Of a stretch of DNA of 64,000 nucleotides, positions 59,662-64,000 are shown one piece after another. A model generated the notes under the pieces. That model searched no databases. It was not told the DNA's origin and saw nothing but the letters and a program-made list of their open reading frames with translations. The number at the start of each line of letters is the position of its first letter. Position 1 is the first letter of the stretch. Origin of the DNA: Nocardia jiangxiensis NBRC 101359 (GTDB lineage: Bacteria; Actinomycetota; Actinomycetes; Mycobacteriales; Mycobacteriaceae); contig NZ_BAGB01000046.1 in the NCBI RefSeq assembly GCF_000308615.1, positions 62,001-126,000 of the forward strand, in the 5' to 3' direction. A program made the translations under genes and the position numbers.

Positions 59662-60674
59662 GACCCACCGTCGCCGGGCACCGCGTCCTGTGCCGCGCGA
59701 TCCTCCCTGTGCCGCACCGGATCCGCGGTACGTCCGGCCTGCGCCGCCGCGATGCGGGCCAGCCGGGCCTCGGAGAGGTCGGCCTCCCACAGCGGCTGGA
59801 GCATGTGCCAGTCGGCGGGATGCTCGGCGATATTGGCCGCGAACCGATCCGCCAGCGCCTGGGTGGCCGCCGCGACGCCGCCCGAAGTGTCCAGTGCCGT
59901 TTCGGTTTTCATCCCCCAGGACTCGCGGCCGGACTCGTCGGTGGTGAACCAGCAGTGCACCGGGATCAGGGCGGCCCCCGTCTCGATGGCAAGCTTGGCA
60001 GCGCCCGCGGGCAGCCAGGTGCGTTCGCCGAACATGGTCACCGGAACTCCCTTGCCGGTCAGGTCGCGCTCACCCATCAGGCACACCACCCCGTTGTGCC
60101 GCAGGCGATCCGCGAGCTGCGCGAACGGCGGCTGCTCACCTCCGGTGAGCGGGAACACCTCGAACCCGAGGCTCTCCCGGTACGCCACGAAGCGCTCGAA
60201 CAGGGACTCCGGTTCGAGCCGCTCGGCCACCGTGGCGAAGGTGCCGTTGTTCTGCACCAGCCACACCCCGGCCATATCCCAGTTGCCCGAATGCGGCAGC
60301 GCGAGCACCACACCGCGGCCGCGGGCCAGCGCTGCGTGCAGGTTCTCCACCTGCTCGACGAGCAGTGATCCCAGAGCCGCATGATCCATACTCGGCAACC
60401 GGAACGCCTCGCGCCAGTACCGAGCGTATGAGCGCATGCTCGCGCGGATCAACTCGTCGGGGACCGCGGCCGGGGCGACGCCGAGCACCCGGGCCAGGTT
60501 GCGGCGCAACTGATTCGGGTCGCCGGTGCGGTGCGCGGCCCGGTTCGCGCGGTTACCTGCCCAGTTGCCGCCACGGTCGAACCACCGGCGCGCCGTGCCC
60601 TCGGGAAGAGCCCGGACCAGTCGCCATCCGGCCGCGTACGCCTTGTCGGTCAGCGCGGACTTCAGATCCGTCAT
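59658..60674 (-). CDS. patA: Phosphatidylinositol mannoside acyltransferase (PatA)
   Basis: This acylates mannose of PIM species. The 338-residue LpxL/HtrB-type acyltransferase carries the HxxxxD motif in LPHSGNWDMAGVWLVQ and the later GERDLTGKGVPVTMFGERTW and ALIPVHCWFTT. ATG at 60674 follows AGGGGG at six bases. It lies eight bases after pgsA and overlaps pimA, matching Rv2611c. Confidence 0.94.
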   Translation of the reverse strand: MTDLKSALTDKAYAAGWRLVRALPEGTARRWFDRGGNWAGNRANRAAHRTGDPNQLRRNLARVLGVAPAAVPDELIRASMRSYARYWREAFRLPSMDHAALGSLLVEQVENLHAALARGRGVVLALPHSGNWDMAGVWLVQNNGTFATVAERLEPESLFERFVAYRESLGFEVFPLTGGEQPPFAQLADRLRHNGVVCLMGERDLTGKGVPVTMFGERTWLPAGAAKLAIETGAALIPVHCWFTTDESGRESWGMKTETALDTSGGVAAATQALADRFAANIAEHPADWHMLQPLWEADLSEARLARIAAAQAGRTADPVRHREDRAAQDAVPGDGGS

Positions 60675-60682
60675 GCGGCCCC

Positions 60683-61375
60683 CTATTTCGCCGGGCCGGA
60701 TTCGGCCGCGCCCGGCTGCGTTCCACCGGCGCCCTTGGACACGAGCAGATCGCGCGCACCCGAGGAATTGCGCACCGCCAGCACCCGCTGGAACACCGTG
60801 ACCACGCTCAGCACCGCCAGGATGTACATCGCGACATACACCGCGTAGACCAGCCAGCCGATGCCGAAATACTGCCCGATTCCGGTGAATCCGGCGCCGA
60901 CCAGCACGATTACCAGTCGGTCCGGCCGCTCGATGAGGCCGCCGTCGGCGGTCAGGCCGCTGGCCTCCGCACGCGCCTTCACATACGAGATCACCTGCGA
61001 GGTCACCAGCACCACGAGCGTCGCTGCGAACAGATGCTTGCTGTGCTGGTTGTACACCGACCACCAGGCAAGCGCGCCGAAGATCGCCCCGTCGGCCACC
61101 CGGTCGCAGGAGGCGTCCAGCACCGCGCCGTATTTCGTGCCGCCGCCGCGGGCGCGGGCCATCGCCCCGTCGAGCATGTCGAACATGACGAACAGCCAGA
61201 TCACCATCGTGCCCCAGAACAGGTGATCCAGCGGAAAGAGCGTCACCGCGGCGATGATCGACGCCGCGGTGCCGATCAACGTCATGGCATCGGGCGTGAG
61301 CCCGGTACTCACCAGCGCTTTGCCCAGCGGCGCAGTCGCTTTGGCGAATGTCTCACGACCGAAGAAGCTCAGCAC
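60683..61375 (-). CDS. pgsA: Phosphatidylinositol phosphate synthase (PgsA1 type)
   Basis: This CDP-alcohol phosphotransferase joins CDP-diacylglycerol and inositol phosphate to give phosphatidylinositol phosphate. The 230 residues have six helices and the complete CAP motif MLDGAMARARGGGTKYGAVL followed by DASCDRVAD. The C-terminal tail is Gly/Ala-rich. The GTG start at 61375 lies one base from the stop of the HIT gene. The placement fits mycobacterial pgsA1. Confidence 0.94.
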   Translation of the reverse strand: MLSFFGRETFAKATAPLGKALVSTGLTPDAMTLIGTAASIIAAVTLFPLDHLFWGTMVIWLFVMFDMLDGAMARARGGGTKYGAVLDASCDRVADGAIFGALAWWSVYNQHSKHLFAATLVVLVTSQVISYVKARAEASGLTADGGLIERPDRLVIVLVGAGFTGIGQYFGIGWLVYAVYVAMYILAVLSVVTVFQRVLAVRNSSGARDLLVSKGAGGTQPGAAESGPAK

Positions 61376-61376
61376 G

Positions 61377-61973
61377 CTACGAGTCTTCCTTCCATGCGCC
61401 CGCCAGCAGGGCCCGGGTCTCCCGCAACAGCTGCGGCATCACCTTCACCCCGCCGACAACGGTGATGAAATTGGCGTCCCCACCCCAGCGGGGCACGATG
61501 TGCTGATGCAGGTGGTCCGCGAGCGACCCGCCCGCGACACCACCCAGATTCAGCCCGACGTTGAAACCCTCGGGCCGGGACACCTTCTTCATCACCCGGA
61601 TCGCCTGCTGTGTGAAGGCCATCAGCTCGGTGCTCTCCTCGAGGGTGAGCGCCTCGAGATCGGCCACCCGCCGATACGGCACGACCATCATGTGCCCGGG
61701 ATTGTAGGGATACAGGTTCAACACCGCGTAAACCCATTCCCCACGGGCGATGACCAGACCGTCCTCATCGGACATCTTGGGGATCTCGATGAACGGATGT
61801 CCGGGCGCGGACCGCTCGCCCGGTTCCGTCGTCTCACGCTCGCGCGCCTCGCGATCCCCGACCGCACCGGTGATGTAGGACATCCGGTAGGGAGTCCACA
61901 GCCGTTGCAGCCGGTCCGGGTCGCCCGCGCCGGTATCCACGATCTGTTCCGAATCCATGGCGGGTCCGATCAC
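61377..61973 (-). CDS. HIT-family protein (Ap4A phosphorylase type, Rv2613c-like)
   Basis: The 198-residue protein has LQRLWTPYRMSYITG, AVLNLYPYNPGHMMVVPYRR, GFNVGLNLGGVAGGSLADHL and the catalytic HLHQHIVPRWGGDANF. These match closely the M. tuberculosis protein Rv2613c as I recall it, a diadenosine tetraphosphate phosphorylase. GTG at 61973 overlaps the thrS stop; ATG at 61958 is an equally good start. Confidence 0.93.
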   Translation of the reverse strand: MIGPAMDSEQIVDTGAGDPDRLQRLWTPYRMSYITGAVGDREARERETTEPGERSAPGHPFIEIPKMSDEDGLVIARGEWVYAVLNLYPYNPGHMMVVPYRRVADLEALTLEESTELMAFTQQAIRVMKKVSRPEGFNVGLNLGGVAGGSLADHLHQHIVPRWGGDANFITVVGGVKVMPQLLRETRALLAGAWKEDS

Positions 61974-64000
61974 ACCCCACCGGTCCGGATCTCGAATCCG
62001 TCCGCGGTGGGTGAGGGGTTCTCGCGACGTTCGATCCAGTCCGCGACCGTGGCCACGGCGTCGGCGACCGGGACGCCGTTGACCTGGGTTCCGTCGCGGA
62101 ACCGGAAGCTCACCGCGTCGGCGGCGACGTCCCGTTCCCCGGCCAGCAGCATGAACGGCACCTTCTGCGCGGTGTTGTTGAAGATCTTCTTCTGCATGCG
62201 GTCGTCACTGCGGTCGACCTGGGCGCGCACACCCTGGTCGTGCAGCTGTTCGATCACCCGATCCAGGTGCGGCGCAAAGGCTTCCGCCACCGGAATGCCG
62301 ACCACCTGCACCGGCGCCAGCCACGCCGGGAACGCGCCCGCGTAGTGCTCGGTCAGCACACCGAAGAAGCGCTCGATGGAACCGAACAGGGCGCGGTGGA
62401 TCATCACCGGCCGCTGCTTGGTGCCGTCGGAGGCGGTGTACTCCAGGTTGAACCGCTCGGGCAGATTGAAATCGAGCTGGATGGTCGACATCTGCCAGGT
62501 GCGCCCCAGCGCGTCCTTGGCCTGCACCGAGATCTTCGGGCCGTAGAACGCCGCGCCGCCCGGATCGGGCACCAACTCCAGGCCCGAGGCTCCGGCGACC
62601 TTCTCGAGAGTTTCGGTGGCCTCTTCCCAGATCTCATCCGAGCCGACGAACTTCTGCGGGTCCTTGGTGGACAACTCCAGGTAGAAGTCGTCCAGGCCGT
62701 AGTCCTTCAGCAGGGAGAGCACGAAGTTCAGCGTGTTGGTCAGCTCCGCGTGCATCTGCTCCTTGGTGCAGTAGATGTGCGCGTCGTCCTGGGTCATCCC
62801 GCGAACCCGGGTCAGGCCGTGGACCACACCGGACTTCTCGTACCGGTACACCGAGCCGAATTCGAACAGCCGCAGCGGCAGCTCACGGTAGGACCTGCCG
62901 CGCGCCCGGAAGATCAGGTTGTGCATCGGGCAGTTCATCGGCTTGACGTAGTAGTCCTGGCCGGGTTTGCGGACGCTGCCGTCCTCGTTGTACTCCGCGT
63001 CCAGGTGCATGGCCGGGAACATGCCGTCCCGATACCAGTCCAGGTGGCCGGAGACCTCGAACAGATGCCCCTTGGTGATGTGCGGGGTGTTCACGAACTC
63101 GTAGCCCGCGTCGATGTGCCGCTGGCGCGAGTACTCCTCGAGCTCCTTGCGGATGATGCCGCCCTTGGGGTGGAACACCGGCAGGCCCGAGCCGAGCTCG
63201 TCCGGGAACGAGAACAGGTCCAGTTCCAGGCCGAGTTTGCGGTGATCACGCTTCTCCGCCTCGGCGAGCAGGGCGAGGTGGGCATCCAGGGCCTCCTGCG
63301 ATTCCCATGCGGTGCCGTAGACGCGCTGCAGATCCTCGCGGGACTGATCACCCCGCCAGTAGGCAGCGGAGGATCGGGTCAGCTTGAACGCGGGAATGAA
63401 CTTGGTGGTCGGAATGTGCGGTCCCCGGCACAGGTCCCCCCATACCCGCTCCCCGCTTCGCGGATCCAGGTTGTCGTAGATGGTCAGCTCCTTGCCGCCG
63501 ACCTCCATGACCTCCGGATCGTCGATTCCGGACTTGTCGCTGATCAGTTCCAGCTTGAACGGCTCGCCGGCGAGTTCGACGCGCGCGTCCTCGACCTCCA
63601 CCACACGCCGCGAAAACCGCTGCGCGCCTTTGACGATCTTCTTCATCCGGGATTCCAGCTTGGCCAGATCCTCGGGGGTGAAGGGACGATCGACCTGGAA
63701 GTCGTAGTAGAAGCCGTCCTTGATCGGCGGGCCGATGCCGAGCTTGGCCTCCGGGAATTCCTGCTGCACGGCCTGGGCCAGCACGTGTGCGGCCGAGTGC
63801 CGGATGACGCTGCGGCCGTCCTCGGTGTCGGCGGCGACGGGCACGACCTCGACGTCCTCGTCGGGGGTCCAGGACAGATCCTTGAGGTTGCCCTCCGGGT
63901 CGCGCACGACCACGACGGTGTCGGGGCCCTTCGTCGGCAGACCCGCCTCACGCACCGCGGCGCCCGCCGTCGTCCCGGCCGGCACCCGAACGAGGGCGGC
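61970..64000 (-). CDS. thrS: Threonyl-tRNA synthetase (5' end beyond window)
   Basis: This charges tRNA-Thr. At least 676 codons are visible and the frame continues off the right edge; the mycobacterial enzyme has some 15-20 more N-terminal residues. Domains are TGS (VRVPAGTTAGAAVREAGLP), editing domain (HSAAHVLAQAVQQEFP), catalytic core with zinc ligands (VKPMNCPMHNLIF, RLFEFGSVYRYEKSG, VRGMTQDDAHIYCT) and C-terminal anticodon-binding domain (WLAPVQVVGIPVAEAF). It heads the visible part of the operon that continues with HIT and pgsA. Confidence 0.97.
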   Translation of the reverse strand, partial: AALVRVPAGTTAGAAVREAGLPTKGPDTVVVVRDPEGNLKDLSWTPDEDVEVVPVAADTEDGRSVIRHSAAHVLAQAVQQEFPEAKLGIGPPIKDGFYYDFQVDRPFTPEDLAKLESRMKKIVKGAQRFSRRVVEVEDARVELAGEPFKLELISDKSGIDDPEVMEVGGKELTIYDNLDPRSGERVWGDLCRGPHIPTTKFIPAFKLTRSSAAYWRGDQSREDLQRVYGTAWESQEALDAHLALLAEAEKRDHRKLGLELDLFSFPDELGSGLPVFHPKGGIIRKELEEYSRQRHIDAGYEFVNTPHITKGHLFEVSGHLDWYRDGMFPAMHLDAEYNEDGSVRKPGQDYYVKPMNCPMHNLIFRARGRSYRELPLRLFEFGSVYRYEKSGVVHGLTRVRGMTQDDAHIYCTKEQMHAELTNTLNFVLSLLKDYGLDDFYLELSTKDPQKFVGSDEIWEEATETLEKVAGASGLELVPDPGGAAFYGPKISVQAKDALGRTWQMSTIQLDFNLPERFNLEYTASDGTKQRPVMIHRALFGSIERFFGVLTEHYAGAFPAWLAPVQVVGIPVAEAFAPHLDRVIEQLHDQGVRAQVDRSDDRMQKKIFNNTAQKVPFMLLAGERDVAADAVSFRFRDGTQVNGVPVADAVATVADWIERRENPSPTADGFEIRTGGV

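Overview
The window is high-GC actinobacterial DNA, most likely from a mycolic-acid-containing member of the Nocardiaceae and probably a Nocardia. No ribosomal RNA or marker-level identification was possible. The inference rests on gene order and content. Several blocks match the Mycobacterium tuberculosis order that I remember: rel-apt-lipoprotein-secF-secD-yajC; ruvC-ruvA-ruvB; yebC-pdxT-tesB-pdxS; and Nudix-pimA-patA-pgsA-HIT-thrS. Other hints are phosphatidylinositol mannoside synthesis genes, an MspA-family-like secreted protein, an F420-type (LLM) oxidoreductase and many GTG starts. Between these conserved blocks lie genes without obvious mycobacterial counterparts at the same places.

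Bases 1-6.4 kb (minus strand) hold one end of a type IV secretion/conjugation-like locus. It contains a large VirB6/TrbL-like membrane protein, a bitopic protein, two tandem small two-helix proteins that look VirB2-like, two overlapping ParA/MinD-like proteins whose P-loops lack the usual lysines, and a single-pass membrane protein. The motor ATPases, if present, would lie left of the window. From 7 to 19 kb come a DMT-type exporter, rel, an ABC-F ATPase, two small membrane or secreted proteins, apt, a family-5 solute-binding lipoprotein, secF, secD and yajC.

Bases 19.5-29 kb are mostly lineage-specific. They hold a Baeyer-Villiger-type monooxygenase with a palindromic operator, a protein made of four DivIVA-like motifs, a coiled-coil protein with an 89-bp tandem repeat, a glycine-zipper secreted protein, a DUF1707-type protein, a MoxR/VWA pair and a DUF4352-type protein. 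The ruvBAC operon follows on the minus strand, then a macro-domain protein and an SMR (SugE/Gdx-like) transporter. A polyol module spans 33-40 kb: a mannitol-type dehydrogenase diverges from a SorC regulator that is translationally coupled to a complete sugar-alcohol ABC importer.

Bases 40-47.4 kb carry an integral-membrane esterase, a small conserved protein, a translationally coupled pair of divergent MutS-type ATPases behind a palindromic operator, a PQGM-rich membrane protein with a problematic start, and a TMEM175-like channel. The yebC-pdxT-tesB-pdxS region (47-54.5 kb) is interrupted by a KimA-like potassium transporter, a uridine-kinase-like protein with a lost P-loop, and an LLM oxidoreductase. 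A 33-residue ORF with a strong ribosome-binding site, an MspA-like protein carrying a long Ala/Thr/Pro insert, and a lone trpB follow. The window ends in the tightly coupled lipid operon Nudix-pimA-patA-pgsA-HIT-thrS, with thrS cut by the right edge.

Strong inverted repeats mark several gene ends (about 29.06, 32.45, 40.07, 41.71, 47.40 and 53.51 kb), so transcription units are fairly well delimited. No tRNA, rRNA, CRISPR array, insertion sequence or convincing riboswitch was recognised.
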